Part shown: positions 23,199 through 32,473 of the stretch, piece after piece
Numbering within the stretch: the stretch's first letter is position 1
How the letters are laid out: every line of letters begins with the position of its first letter
DNA from: Fimbriimonadaceae bacterium
GTDB taxonomy: Bacteria; Armatimonadota; UBA10988
Assembly: GCA_020850355.1 (NCBI GenBank)
Contig: JADZEX010000021.1
Span: 1-64,000, forward strand
Direction: 5' to 3'
Length of the DNA stretch: 64,000 nucleotides
The notes under the pieces: generated by a model
Database searches by the model: none
Told to the model about the DNA's origin: nothing
Seen by the model: the letters and a program-made list of their open reading frames with translations, nothing else
Translations under genes and position numbers: made by a program

Positions 23199-25958
23199 CT
23201 AGCCGGCGGGTGTTGGCGAGTTGCTAAGCCGGAACCAGTCGATCCAGACTTCGGTGTCGGGACTCGACCCGGGATCGAGCCGGAACTGCCGCGCTGTGCC
23301 GTTCCAGCGCTTGTTGGCGCCCAGGTCGAGGGTGATCACCTGATACTGCCCATCGACCCGGAACTCGGCCTTCACGCTGTTTGGCTCCGACTGCGACCGG
23401 GTGGCCGTGGCGAAGAAGAGCTGCAGGCCATCGGTGCCGGGCTGCGCCCGCGTCGCCTTCAGCCGCAGGTGCACGTAGCGGTAGTTCCGAGCCGGGACGT
23501 TCAGCGTCGGGCTATGGACGGCGGGATCGCGGTGGCTGGTCTTCAGGTAGAGCGCCCCGTCGCGCGCCTCGCAGGTCGCCAGACCCATCATTGGGCCCCA
23601 GCCCTGGGTACCGTTGTCGAACTCCCAGGCCGTCACCGCCCGGGCCGGTTCGAGCGACAGGTCGTACGGTCCCAGCCCGACATCGACCGGCGCCACGGCG
23701 GCTGGCCAGTTGCCCTTCTCCGCGAAGACGTTGCGGACGGCCTCCAACATGCCGAAGCCGTACTCCTGATTCGGCTCGATGTAGCTGCCCTCGCCCCATT
23801 CGTTCCAGGGCCCGAGCACCAGGAAGTCCTCGCGGCGGCTGTCGAGCCAGTCCTTGGCGTCGCGCAGCAGCTTCTCAAACAACTCGGGCGTCCGCCCGGT
23901 GATCGCCAGGTGGTTGTTCCAGGGCTCGTCGTCCCAGCCCGTGTCGACCACCGGCTGGAACTTCAGGCCGCCGGCCTCCGACACCTTCACGGCGTCGTCC
24001 CAGGCTGGGCGACTGCGGTCGACCACCAGGCTGAACGGGAAGCGGCGCCAGTCGGTGGCCCGCTGCGGGGCGTCGCCCCACCAGTGGTAGCTGGTCCGGC
24101 CGTAGTAGCCCTCGCTGGCCAGGGCCTGCGACTCGTCGACCGACTGCACCGCCGCGCCGCCCCCGGTGGCGATGAAGCGGATGCCCGGCAGACCGGCCGC
24201 CTTGGCCATCTCCTGCGACATCGCGTAGAGCTTCGCCGAGTTGGCGACGCCACCGAGATCGCGGCGGATGTTGCTCGGCGCCCAGATGTAGACCACCGGC
24301 TGACCGCCGACTCGCAGGTAGTTCGGCAGCTTCAGGTAGTGGTCGATCCAGTACTGCGTGACGGCCCGCCAGTCGGCCTCGCTATGGGTGTTCGGCGCGT
24401 TGTGGTTGGCCCACATCACGGCCCACTGGATCTGGTCGCGGTAGCGCGCCTTGGCCAGATTGTCGACCCAGTGGCGCAGGCTCATGCCGCCCTGGGACCA
24501 GTACCAGTCGACCAGGAAGAACGAGATGCCGTGCTCCACGGCCCACTTGATCTGCCAGTCGATGCACTCCGGGTTGGCTTCGTCGTAGTACCCCAGCACC
24601 GGCCGCCGTTGAGGGGCCACCCGGTCGATCGGTTCCCAGCGTGCGGCGGTCGCCCAGCCGGGGAAGTAGTAGCTGCCGACCCGGTACTTCGTCTTGACGG
24701 GCTGTGGCGGCGGGACGTAGTCGGCCGGGGGCACCCGCGGGCCGGCGGTGACCTGCAGGTTGCCGCGGGCCGGCTGCGGCGGGGCGCCGGGACCCTGCAG
24801 CGTAACGCCCAGCTCGCCGCTGACCGGCCGCTCGGCCTGCACCACGAAGCGATAGGTGCCGGGCACCTGGAAGCCCAGATCGAGGGGCTGCCCGGGCTGG
24901 GTCACGCGCACCCCCGCCGGCAGGCTCAGGCTGGCGGTGACGCCCGGGGCCGTGGTGGCGCCATGGTTGACCACCTGCACCACCACCGGCACCGGCTTGC
25001 CGACCCGCGCCAGCGCCGTGCCGAGGCCGACGTAGCGGACCTCCAGGTCGGGGTCGCCGATGGCGTCTTCCAGCAACTGCACGCTGGCCACCTCGAGCTG
25101 CCCACCGGCAGCGCCGACCGGCCGCAGGCCGACCGCCAGCAGCTCGCCGTCCCAGGCCGTCTGGGACCCCGCATCGATGTTGTAGGTATGCCAGCGACCG
25201 TCGGCCCGGAGCCGCAGCGGCACGCTCTGCAGGCCGCTGCTGCGGGCCGTGGCGTAGACCAGCTCAAGGCTGCCGAGCTGGCTGCTGCGCGCCCGCAGCG
25301 CCACCCACGGGCGGTCGCCGAGGTCGACCTGCAGGCTCGGCGAGCGCAACAGGCCGCCCTGCTCGGTGACGCGCAGGGCCAATCCCGCCGCACCCGGGGT
25401 GGCCCCCAGGCCGTCGACCGACCAGTCCCCGAGACCGCCGGTGAAGTCCCAGGCGGTGGCCCGCGAGACGGTCTCGACATCGGGTTCGACCACCCGGATC
25501 GAGCGGATCGCCACGGTCTGGTTCTGGAACAGGTCCAATCGCAGCTTGATGATCTTCGGCTCGGCCTGCCAGAACGGCCGCACCCGCAGCACCTGCCAGT
25601 CGCCACCCGGCGCGAAGCGCAGCTTGGCGGACTTGCCCGGCGTGAAGCCCTGGTAGGGCGTGTCGAGGGTGTTGGTGTAGTACAGCTCGCCCTCGCCGCC
25701 GCGGTCGCTGCGGACGGTGAGCTCGACCACCTGCCAGGGGCGCGCGGCGATCTCGAAGGTCGGGCTGGTGAAGTACGGGTCCCAATCGGTCGTCCGCGCG
25801 ACCAGCGCCCCGTCCTTCACGACGACGTCGGCCAGCGCGCCATTGGGCTGCCAGCCCCGCAGGTCGTTCGGCTGGTCGAAAACCCACTCGATGACCGTCT
25901 TCCCGGCGACTGGTGGGAGACTTAGCAGCACGCAACCGATCAGCCAAAGTCGAGCCAT
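23199..25958 (-). CDS. Large secreted WbsX/GH99-like glycoside-active protein
   Basis: 919 residues with a signal peptide (MARLWLIGCVLLSLPPVAG). Two beta-sandwich-like modules (about 22-165 and 170-290), then a CARDB-like adhesion domain (about 300-390, VPVVVQVVNHGATTAPG), then a TIM-barrel of the WbsX/GH99-like type (about 420-760): YRVGSYYFPGW, RPVLGYYD, WAVEHGISFFLVDWYWS, VMWANHNAPN and FLVLGPWNEWGEG. A last beta-sandwich (770-915) follows. WbsX relatives are found in O-antigen loci and in GH99-like endo-acting hydrolases; the glycan here is unknown. The signal peptide favours an extracellular hydrolase. ATG 25958 follows GGAGCAGG. Confidence 0.8.
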   Translation of the reverse strand: MARLWLIGCVLLSLPPVAGKTVIEWVFDQPNDLRGWQPNGALADVVVKDGALVARTTDWDPYFTSPTFEIAARPWQVVELTVRSDRGGEGELYYTNTLDTPYQGFTPGKSAKLRFAPGGDWQVLRVRPFWQAEPKIIKLRLDLFQNQTVAIRSIRVVEPDVETVSRATAWDFTGGLGDWSVDGLGATPGAAGLALRVTEQGGLLRSPSLQVDLGDRPWVALRARSSQLGSLELVYATARSSGLQSVPLRLRADGRWHTYNIDAGSQTAWDGELLAVGLRPVGAAGGQLEVASVQLLEDAIGDPDLEVRYVGLGTALARVGKPVPVVVQVVNHGATTAPGVTASLSLPAGVRVTQPGQPLDLGFQVPGTYRFVVQAERPVSGELGVTLQGPGAPPQPARGNLQVTAGPRVPPADYVPPPQPVKTKYRVGSYYFPGWATAARWEPIDRVAPQRRPVLGYYDEANPECIDWQIKWAVEHGISFFLVDWYWSQGGMSLRHWVDNLAKARYRDQIQWAVMWANHNAPNTHSEADWRAVTQYWIDHYLKLPNYLRVGGQPVVYIWAPSNIRRDLGGVANSAKLYAMSQEMAKAAGLPGIRFIATGGGAAVQSVDESQALASEGYYGRTSYHWWGDAPQRATDWRRFPFSLVVDRSRPAWDDAVKVSEAGGLKFQPVVDTGWDDEPWNNHLAITGRTPELFEKLLRDAKDWLDSRREDFLVLGPWNEWGEGSYIEPNQEYGFGMLEAVRNVFAEKGNWPAAVAPVDVGLGPYDLSLEPARAVTAWEFDNGTQGWGPMMGLATCEARDGALYLKTSHRDPAVHSPTLNVPARNYRYVHLRLKATRAQPGTDGLQLFFATATRSQSEPNSVKAEFRVDGQYQVITLDLGANKRWNGTARQFRLDPGSSPDTEVWIDWFRLSNSPTPAG

Positions 25959-26013
25959 GGTCCTGCTCCAGCGCCGACCTTGGCCGGTGCCAGGGGTTCT
26001 CCTGCTGGCGTCG

Positions 26014-28209
26014 TCAGGCTTTGCGGCGCCGCAGCGCCTGCCGCGCCGCCGCGGCGTCGGCGACCAGGGCCGGGTCGTCGGCCTGCTGCCATTGGGCCAG
26101 CGTCGGCAGCACCGCCGGACCCAGCGCCACCAGCGCCGCGACCCGCCCGCTCGACTCGCCGCGCCAGCGCGTGGCGGCGGTGTGGGCGGCCGCCTCTTCG
26201 ACCACTTGCCGGGCCCGCGGCGGGATCGCGGCCTGATCGGCGAAGTAGTCGGCGGCAGGTCGGCGATCCGGCCAGGCCTCGCGGATCAACATCGCCTCCA
26301 CCCGGGCCAGGGCCGCGGCGTCGCCCAGGCGGGCCAGCGCCACGTCCAGCCGGTCGCCCAACTCCGCGGGCTGCTCCAGCCGGCGCAACGCCTGCAGGGC
26401 CTCCAGGGCGCGACCCTCCGGCAGCCGGCCGAGCGCCCGGACCGCCAGCGGCAGTGTGGCCAGGTCTTGGCGCGAGAGCTCCGCCAGCAGCACCTCGGCC
26501 GCCTCCGGCGCCGGGTGCTCCGCCAGCAGCTCGAACGCCGCCTGTCGCACCGCGGGCCGGCTGTCCTGCGCGGCGGTGACGATCCCCTCGGCTGCCGCCG
26601 GCAGCGCCGCGAGGCGTTGCGCGGCCACCCGGCAGACCGCCTCCGGACGGGCCAGCAGGTCGGGCAGCGCAGCCGTCACGTCGCGTTCGGCGAGCGCTGC
26701 CGCCAGGCCGGCCAGCAGGTCATCGGTGGCCTCGTCGGCCGCCGCGCCACAGGCGGCCAACCCGGCCGCCAGCGCCTGGTCGACGGCCTCGCCGCGGTGT
26801 GCGACGAGGTGCTGCAGCGCCATCAGCCGCAGCCGCCGGCTGGCTGCCGGACTGCCCAGGGCCGCCGCCAGGTAGGGCAGGGCCGCTTCCGGCGCCCAGC
26901 GGGCGACCACCTCCAACGCCTCCCGGCGCACCGTCTGGCCCGGTGCCGGCAGCGCTGCCAGCAGACCGGCGGGGTCTTCGGCCGGGCCGCTCAGGAGGAG
27001 CTCCTGGGCCAGTTGGCGGACGGCCTTGTCGTCGTCCAAGAGCAGCGGCAGGAGCGCCTGCCGACCAACCGGGCCGGCCTTCGCCAGCGCGCGCAGCAGG
27101 GCCAGGCGGTGGGGCTGCGCGCAGTCGGCGACCAGCGCCGTCAGCGGCGCGGCCTGCTCCGGCGGCACCTGCCGGCGCGCCGCCAGCAGCTCGGCGGCCA
27201 GCCCGCGGACCTCCGGGCGGGCGGCGCCGGTCAGCAGTCGCAGCAGCGCCGGCACCGCCAGCGCGTCGTCCAGTGCGGGCAACACCCGCGTCGCGGCGAT
27301 CGCCTCGTCCAGCTCGTCCCCGCTGGCCAGCGCCTCGATCGTGACCGCGGCGGCCGGATCGGGTTGGTGCGCCAGTCCGCGCAGCGCCAGCGCCCGGAGC
27401 GCCGGTTGTTCGTCGGACAGCAGCGGCGTCCAGGCCTCCGGCGCGGGCTGGTCGGTCAACTCGGCCAGCGCCCCGGCGGCGGCCTCGCGGCGGCGACCGG
27501 CGGCCTGCGCCACGGTCTCCGCCAGCCGTTGCCGGACCGCTGGGACGGCCTCCGCCGCGGCCCGCAGGGGCAGGGCAAAGTCGCTCGCCGCGATCCCAGC
27601 CAGCTCGGGCTGCTCCAGCCAGCGCAGCAGTCGGGTCACCGCGCCGAGGTCGCCCCGCGCCGCCGCGCCGCAAGCCAGGGCGAAGCGCGCCGGCCAACTG
27701 CCCAGCCCCGCCTGGTGATCCTGCCGCGCCGCGAGGGCTGCCGCGACGGCGCAGACCAGGGCCAGGCTGCCCAACAGGGCCAGCGGCCAGCCGTGCAGAA
27801 ACTCCGTGCTGAAGGGACCGACGACCGGCTCCACGGCCAGCGCCGTGATCGGCTTCACGGCCCGCTGCGCTTGCGCCTCCAGGCGGGCCGCCTGGCGTAG
27901 CGACTCCGCCAGCCGCGGATCCTGCTTTGGCAGCCAGGCCGCCGCCTGCCGAAAAGCCGTCGCGGCGCCGGTGGCGTGGCCGGACTTCTGGCGCACCCAG
28001 CCGATCATCCACCAGGCGTCGGCGTAGCGGGGATGCAGCTTCAGGGCCTGCACCAAATGCGCCTCGGCAGCCGGCAGCTTGCCAGCGGCCTTGGCCTTGG
28101 CCGCCCGGCCGTAGGCCTGTTTCGCCAGCACCGGCACATCGGGCGCCTGTCCCAGTCCAGGCCAGCCAGCCAGCAGCCCGAACAGCAGCCACCACCGTCG
28201 ACAGCGCAT
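26014..28209 (-). CDS. Membrane protein with TPR segment and long HEAT-repeat array
   Basis: 731 residues. A signal-like N-terminus (CRRWWLLFGLLAGWPGLGQA) precedes a TPR segment (about 25-115, with YADAWWMIGWVRQKSGHATGAATAF), one membrane helix (about 160-185, WPLALLGSLALVCAVAAALAA), then about 540 residues of helical hairpins of HEAT/armadillo type rich in Ala and Leu (repeats such as AVRQLAQELLLSGPA and RPEVRGLAAELLAARR). Such arrays are protein-protein scaffolds. ATG 28209 after GGAAGGG. It lies 55 bases upstream of the WbsX-like gene on the same strand, so a shared transcript is likely. Confidence 0.78.
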   Translation of the reverse strand: MRCRRWWLLFGLLAGWPGLGQAPDVPVLAKQAYGRAAKAKAAGKLPAAEAHLVQALKLHPRYADAWWMIGWVRQKSGHATGAATAFRQAAAWLPKQDPRLAESLRQAARLEAQAQRAVKPITALAVEPVVGPFSTEFLHGWPLALLGSLALVCAVAAALAARQDHQAGLGSWPARFALACGAAARGDLGAVTRLLRWLEQPELAGIAASDFALPLRAAAEAVPAVRQRLAETVAQAAGRRREAAAGALAELTDQPAPEAWTPLLSDEQPALRALALRGLAHQPDPAAAVTIEALASGDELDEAIAATRVLPALDDALAVPALLRLLTGAARPEVRGLAAELLAARRQVPPEQAAPLTALVADCAQPHRLALLRALAKAGPVGRQALLPLLLDDDKAVRQLAQELLLSGPAEDPAGLLAALPAPGQTVRREALEVVARWAPEAALPYLAAALGSPAASRRLRLMALQHLVAHRGEAVDQALAAGLAACGAAADEATDDLLAGLAAALAERDVTAALPDLLARPEAVCRVAAQRLAALPAAAEGIVTAAQDSRPAVRQAAFELLAEHPAPEAAEVLLAELSRQDLATLPLAVRALGRLPEGRALEALQALRRLEQPAELGDRLDVALARLGDAAALARVEAMLIREAWPDRRPAADYFADQAAIPPRARQVVEEAAAHTAATRWRGESSGRVAALVALGPAVLPTLAQWQQADDPALVADAAAARQALRRRKA

Positions 28210-28303
28210 CGCAGAGCCCTTCCGCGGCGGGATGTTGGCGCCCCAGGCCGGCCTTCCTGCGCGGCGGTGGCGCAACCGGGCCGGGCCGCCGCGTGTCCGA
28301 AGG

Positions 28304-28333
28304 TTGACGACCTTTCGTCGGGAGCGCTAGACT
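28304..28333 (+). promoter_or_regulatory. Predicted promoter of the GHL10 gene
   Basis: TTGACG at 28304-28309 and TAGACT at 28328-28333, 18-base spacer, 44 bases before the TTG start. Confidence 0.5.
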
Positions 28334-28376
28334 GGAGTCCTGCCCCACCCGCGGGTTCGCCATTGGAGAGCACTGC

Positions 28377-30302
28377 TTGTTGCCCCCGACGACCTGCCGC
28401 TGCCTGCTGCTGACCCTCTGCTGCTGCCTCGCCCTGCGGGGCCAGGAACTCGGTCCGGCGACCACCCCGCCGGAGGACGTCGCCGCCACCGGCCACAGCT
28501 CGCTGGACCTGCCGGCCGACGTGGTGGTGCAGAGCTCCAGCGCCGTCCGCCCGGCGCCACCAGTCGCCGCGCTGCTGCCGGCCGTGACGCTCCCGCGGCC
28601 GACCGGCTATCGCCTCGTCGCGGCCCCGGGCGAGTTCCGCGGGGCCTGGCTGCACTGGCAGGACTACGTCAGCGCCGGGGCCATCGCCCGGACCATCCAG
28701 CGGGCCCGCCGGGCGCGGCTGAACGCGCTGCTGGCGTTGGCGAACTACCCCCATCAGGCGATGTGGCAGAGCCAGACGATCCCGGTTAACCCGGCCGTCG
28801 CCCCAGGCTTTGACCCACTCCGAGAGCTCGCCCGGCAGGCCCACGCAGCCAGGATTCAGGTCCATCCCTACCTGGTGATGCTGCACGGCGGGCTGACTCG
28901 CCACCCGGGCCTGCAGCCCGACTGGTTCGCGCTGGACGCCCAGGGCCGGCGCGTCGGCGGGTGGCTCAACCCAGCCCATCCGGGGGTGCGCGAGTTCCTC
29001 GCGGCGCTGGTCAGCGAAGTCGCCGCGACCGGCGTCGATGGCGTCCATTACGACTACATCCGCCACGAGTACGACACCGACTACGACTACAGCGAGCTGT
29101 CGCGGCGGCGCTTCCAAGAGGAGCACGGCTTCGACCCGTTGCTGCTGAAGACCGGCGGCCAGACCGGCGGCAGCGGGATGCGGCTGCTCCAAACCAGCTT
29201 CCACACCGGCAGCGGCAGCGGCTACTTCCGCGAGGTTCAGCAGTTTGTGCGGCAGGCCGGCTACCGCCCCCCGCTGCTGCCAGAGCAGTGGCTACCGGCG
29301 CTGGCGCCGGGCAACCTGGTGGTCGCCGCCAACCTCTACAGCGGTCGCGTCAAGGGCAGCACCGTCGACGCCTTGCTGCGGTTCGTGGACCGCGGCGGCG
29401 TAGCCCTGATTTTGGACGGGCCCGAGATCACCACCGTCAGCCAGCCCTTCACGGCGGCGCTCGGACTGGGGGGCAAGGCCTACTTCGGCGACCGCCCGCT
29501 GCAACTGCGGCTGCTGCCGGGTAGCGAGCCGATCGCCGCGGGGGTTGACCCGGTGATCCGCACCCGCGGGCGGGGCAATCCCTGTCCGCAAGCCGGCGAC
29601 GCCCAGATCCTCGCGGCCTTCGACGACGGTCTGCCGGCGATCACCCTGAAGGCCTACGGCCGCGGCCACTTCGCCGTCGTCAACTTCCACTGCTACCAGG
29701 GCGCGGCGGCCACCGATGGCCAGGTGCTGCAGCTCTTCGCGAACCTGGTCGACTGGCTGACCGGCCTCCACGGCATCGTCAACACGACGCGCTTCGAGAC
29801 CGGTGACCTCCGCCAGGGCCCGGCGCGCTGGGAGCAGTGGCGCATCGATCAGGTCTCGGCGTTGGTGCGCTACTGCACCAGCGCGGCGCGACAGGTGCGG
29901 CCGGACATCATCACCTCGGCCGCCGGCGGCACGCAGCGCGAGGACCTCAGCCGGGTCAAGCGCGATGGGCTGACCTGGCTGCGCCGCAACGACGTGCAGT
30001 TTCTCTGCCCAATGGCCTACACCACCGACAACAGCCTCTTCGCCCGCCGCCTGGCGCAGGAGCTGGAACCCGTCGCCGACGGCGCAGAGCGCAGCTTCCT
30101 GTTCGCCGGCATCGGCGTCTACAAGAGCCCCAGCTCGGCGCAGCGCTGGTGCGAGCAGATTGCCATCGCGCGGCGCGCCGGCTTCAAGGGCGTCTGCCTG
30201 TTCGCTTTCGAGGACCTCAACGACAGCCTGCTCAACGCGCTGGCGAAGGGGCCATTCCGGCAGGCCGCGGCCGTGCCCTGGGTGCAGACCGCGCTGCCTT
30301 AA
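28377..30302 (+). CDS. GHL10-type (DUF187) glycosyl hydrolase-like protein with inserted domain
   Basis: 641 residues, signal peptide of about 22 residues (cysteine-rich). GHL10 barrel halves: first about 85-265 (EFRGAWLHWQDY, YLVMLHGG, GVDGVHYDYIRHEYDTDY), second about 480-620 (RWEQWRIDQVSALVRY, VQFLCPMAYT, GFKGVCLFAFEDL). Between them about 190 residues form a separate alpha/beta domain (VVAANLYSGRVKGSTVDALLRF, GVALILDGPE, GHFAVVNFHCYQG) like a ThuA/GATase-type Rossmann domain. Family members act on cell-wall or extracellular glycans. Starts at TTG 28377 with GGAGAG upstream. The stop codon overlaps the stop of the next, convergent gene on TTAA at 30299-30302. Confidence 0.82.
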   Translation: MLPPTTCRCLLLTLCCCLALRGQELGPATTPPEDVAATGHSSLDLPADVVVQSSSAVRPAPPVAALLPAVTLPRPTGYRLVAAPGEFRGAWLHWQDYVSAGAIARTIQRARRARLNALLALANYPHQAMWQSQTIPVNPAVAPGFDPLRELARQAHAARIQVHPYLVMLHGGLTRHPGLQPDWFALDAQGRRVGGWLNPAHPGVREFLAALVSEVAATGVDGVHYDYIRHEYDTDYDYSELSRRRFQEEHGFDPLLLKTGGQTGGSGMRLLQTSFHTGSGSGYFREVQQFVRQAGYRPPLLPEQWLPALAPGNLVVAANLYSGRVKGSTVDALLRFVDRGGVALILDGPEITTVSQPFTAALGLGGKAYFGDRPLQLRLLPGSEPIAAGVDPVIRTRGRGNPCPQAGDAQILAAFDDGLPAITLKAYGRGHFAVVNFHCYQGAAATDGQVLQLFANLVDWLTGLHGIVNTTRFETGDLRQGPARWEQWRIDQVSALVRYCTSAARQVRPDIITSAAGGTQREDLSRVKRDGLTWLRRNDVQFLCPMAYTTDNSLFARRLAQELEPVADGAERSFLFAGIGVYKSPSSAQRWCEQIAIARRAGFKGVCLFAFEDLNDSLLNALAKGPFRQAAAVPWVQTALP

Positions 30303-32473
30303 CGCCGCCGCGCCGCGCGTCCGGCGGCCCACCACGCGGCGATCCAGCCGAGCAGCGCGATCTTGGTGAGCTGCCAGCCCAGCCAATCGGCCGGGTGATC
30401 GAAGCGGAACTCCACCTGGTGTACGCCGGCCGGGACGGCGACAGCCAGGTAGAGGCCCTCGGCCACCACCAGCGGCGCGGGCTGGCCATCGACCAGGGTC
30501 AGCCAGCCGGGCCAGGCCGACTGCGCCAGGACCACCAGCCGCGGCGCCTCGCAGGAGGTGCGCACCGTCCAGCGGGTCGCCGTGGCCACCGCGGGAGTCA
30601 GCGGCGCCCAGCGTACGAAGTCGGTCAGCTTGCTGCTCCAGGCGCCGTCGACCGGCTGGGCCTCGACCGCGTAGAGATCGGGCCGAGCGGTCAGGTTCTC
30701 GTAGAGCAGGCAGCCCGAGTCGACCAGTACCCGCCGCAACCCGGGGCTGTGCAGCTCCGGCGAGGTGACCACCCAGCCGATGCTCCAGCGGTCCAGCAGG
30801 AACTGCAGCCGGGTCGAGTCGTCGCCGGCGGCGTCAAGCTCCTGCAGCGCGCCGAGCAGCGGCAACGGTGGCAGGGCCTCGCGGCCGCCACGGAAGTAGC
30901 GCAGGCCCCAGATCAGGCCTGTGTTGCTCTCCAGCCGCGCCAGCCCCGGAGCCAGCTCGCGACTGGGAGCGGTCTGCCGCCAGTCGAGCAGCAGCCGAGG
31001 GCGCGGGTCGGCCAGCAGCGGGTCGGCCAGGCGGGGCGGTGAGCGCAGGTCGGCCTGCGGCCGAGTCAGCGCGAAGGTGTGCCAGCCGACCAGCAGCTCG
31101 ACGGCGGCTCCGAGCATGAAGACCCGTCGCCAGACCCGCCGCCGGCGCGCCGTCAGCCGCACGGCGGCGATCACGGTGACGCTCAGCAGCACGCCCAGCA
31201 AGAGCGCCAGCAGCACCGCGCCGCCCGCCTTCAGCAACAGCGCCGGGCGGGCCGCCCAGGTTGCCAGGGCGGTGGCGATCACCACGGTGCCCGAGCCGGC
31301 CACGGCGGCCCGCCGCGGCAGGCGCCGTTGGCCCAGCAACTGGTAGCCGCTGCCGGCCAGCACGGCCAGGCCGAGCTGCAACAGCCAGACATACCGTGCG
31401 GGCGCCCGGAAGACGCTGAACGGCGGGAGCTGGATCAGCAGCCGGTAGAGCGGGTTGTGCCGCCCCAGCATGAGCAGGCCGCCGACCAGCAGCAGCGTCA
31501 CCGCCGCCCACCAGGCCCGGTCGCGCCGCCCGACGGTCAACCGCGCCAGCGCCAGGCTGAGCAGCGCCAGGCCGCAGCCGGCACGGGTCTCCCAGTGCGT
31601 GAAGCCCTCCGCCGGCCAGGTCCCGCGGAGCGGACTGCCGAACAGGTCGGGACAGAGCAGGCGCGCCAAGTCACGCGGCTCGAAGCTGACGGCGGTGAGG
31701 TACTGCCAGGCCCCGCCGGGCTGCGGCCGGTCAGACACACCCACGTAGCTCAGCAACGGCAGCACCTGGCAGGCCGCCAGCACCGCGCCCAACGCCAGGG
31801 CCACCGCCAGCCGGCCGAGCAGCCCGGCCCAGGCCTGCTGCGGATCGCGCGTCCAGGGCACCACGCAGGCCGCCGCCAGCAGGCCCAGGAAGACGTACTG
31901 CGGGTGACCCGCCAACAGGCTCAGGGCCAACACCGCCGCCAGCGCCAGCGGCGCTCGCCAGCCCGCCTGCCGACCGGTCGCCACGGCGGCCCAGACCAGC
32001 CAGGGACTCCAGGCCAGGCCGACGATCACGTTGTGGTGCATCGTGTGGCCCGCCACGACGCCCGAACCCAGCGCGGCGGCGGCGGTCACCACGGCGCCGC
32101 CGCGGTCTTGCCCGAGCGCCCGCGCCAGGCCCAACAGGCCGCGGGCCAGCAGCCAGTAGTGCAGCAGATAGCTCAGCGCGAACGCCGGCAGCAGCGGCAG
32201 GCAGCGCAACAGCAGCCAGTTGAGGGGGTACCAGGTGCCGCTCTGGCCAGCGCCAAGGCCATGGTAGCCAGCGAACATCGCCGGGTTCCAGGTCAGCGGG
32301 TGGCCCTCCAGAATCGCCTCGCGGAGCGCGGCGAAGAGCGGCAGCGCCAGGGCGTGGGCGTCGTCGAGGTAGTAGGTGCGGCCGGCCAGCAGCGGCGCGG
32401 CCAGCAGCAGGGCGAGCCCCGCCGCCAACCAGCCGTCGCGCGGCCAACGCCACTCAGTCACCCTCGGGCGCAC
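30299..32473 (-). CDS. YfhO family polytopic membrane protein
   Basis: 724 residues, roughly twelve membrane helices, and a C-terminal soluble domain. The order LDDAHALALPLFAALREAILEG, then LTWNPAMFAGYHGLG, then WYPLNWLL is the YfhO/GT-C-like start; the C-terminal part ends with GVHQVEFRFDHPADWLGWQL and a last helix, characteristic of YfhO. In Gram-positives YfhO supplies sugar to lipoteichoic acid; here it is probably a lipid-linked-sugar glycosyltransferase. It overlaps the preceding GT-C-type gene by 20 bases, so the two are translationally coupled. Confidence 0.8.
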   Translation of the reverse strand: MRPRVTEWRWPRDGWLAAGLALLLAAPLLAGRTYYLDDAHALALPLFAALREAILEGHPLTWNPAMFAGYHGLGAGQSGTWYPLNWLLLRCLPLLPAFALSYLLHYWLLARGLLGLARALGQDRGGAVVTAAAALGSGVVAGHTMHHNVIVGLAWSPWLVWAAVATGRQAGWRAPLALAAVLALSLLAGHPQYVFLGLLAAACVVPWTRDPQQAWAGLLGRLAVALALGAVLAACQVLPLLSYVGVSDRPQPGGAWQYLTAVSFEPRDLARLLCPDLFGSPLRGTWPAEGFTHWETRAGCGLALLSLALARLTVGRRDRAWWAAVTLLLVGGLLMLGRHNPLYRLLIQLPPFSVFRAPARYVWLLQLGLAVLAGSGYQLLGQRRLPRRAAVAGSGTVVIATALATWAARPALLLKAGGAVLLALLLGVLLSVTVIAAVRLTARRRRVWRRVFMLGAAVELLVGWHTFALTRPQADLRSPPRLADPLLADPRPRLLLDWRQTAPSRELAPGLARLESNTGLIWGLRYFRGGREALPPLPLLGALQELDAAGDDSTRLQFLLDRWSIGWVVTSPELHSPGLRRVLVDSGCLLYENLTARPDLYAVEAQPVDGAWSSKLTDFVRWAPLTPAVATATRWTVRTSCEAPRLVVLAQSAWPGWLTLVDGQPAPLVVAEGLYLAVAVPAGVHQVEFRFDHPADWLGWQLTKIALLGWIAAWWAAGRAARRR

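Noticed and set aside
23181-25925. 914-codon plus-strand frame opposite the WbsX-like gene
   Set aside because: Composition biased, no recognisable motif, no ribosome site; shadow of the secreted protein gene.
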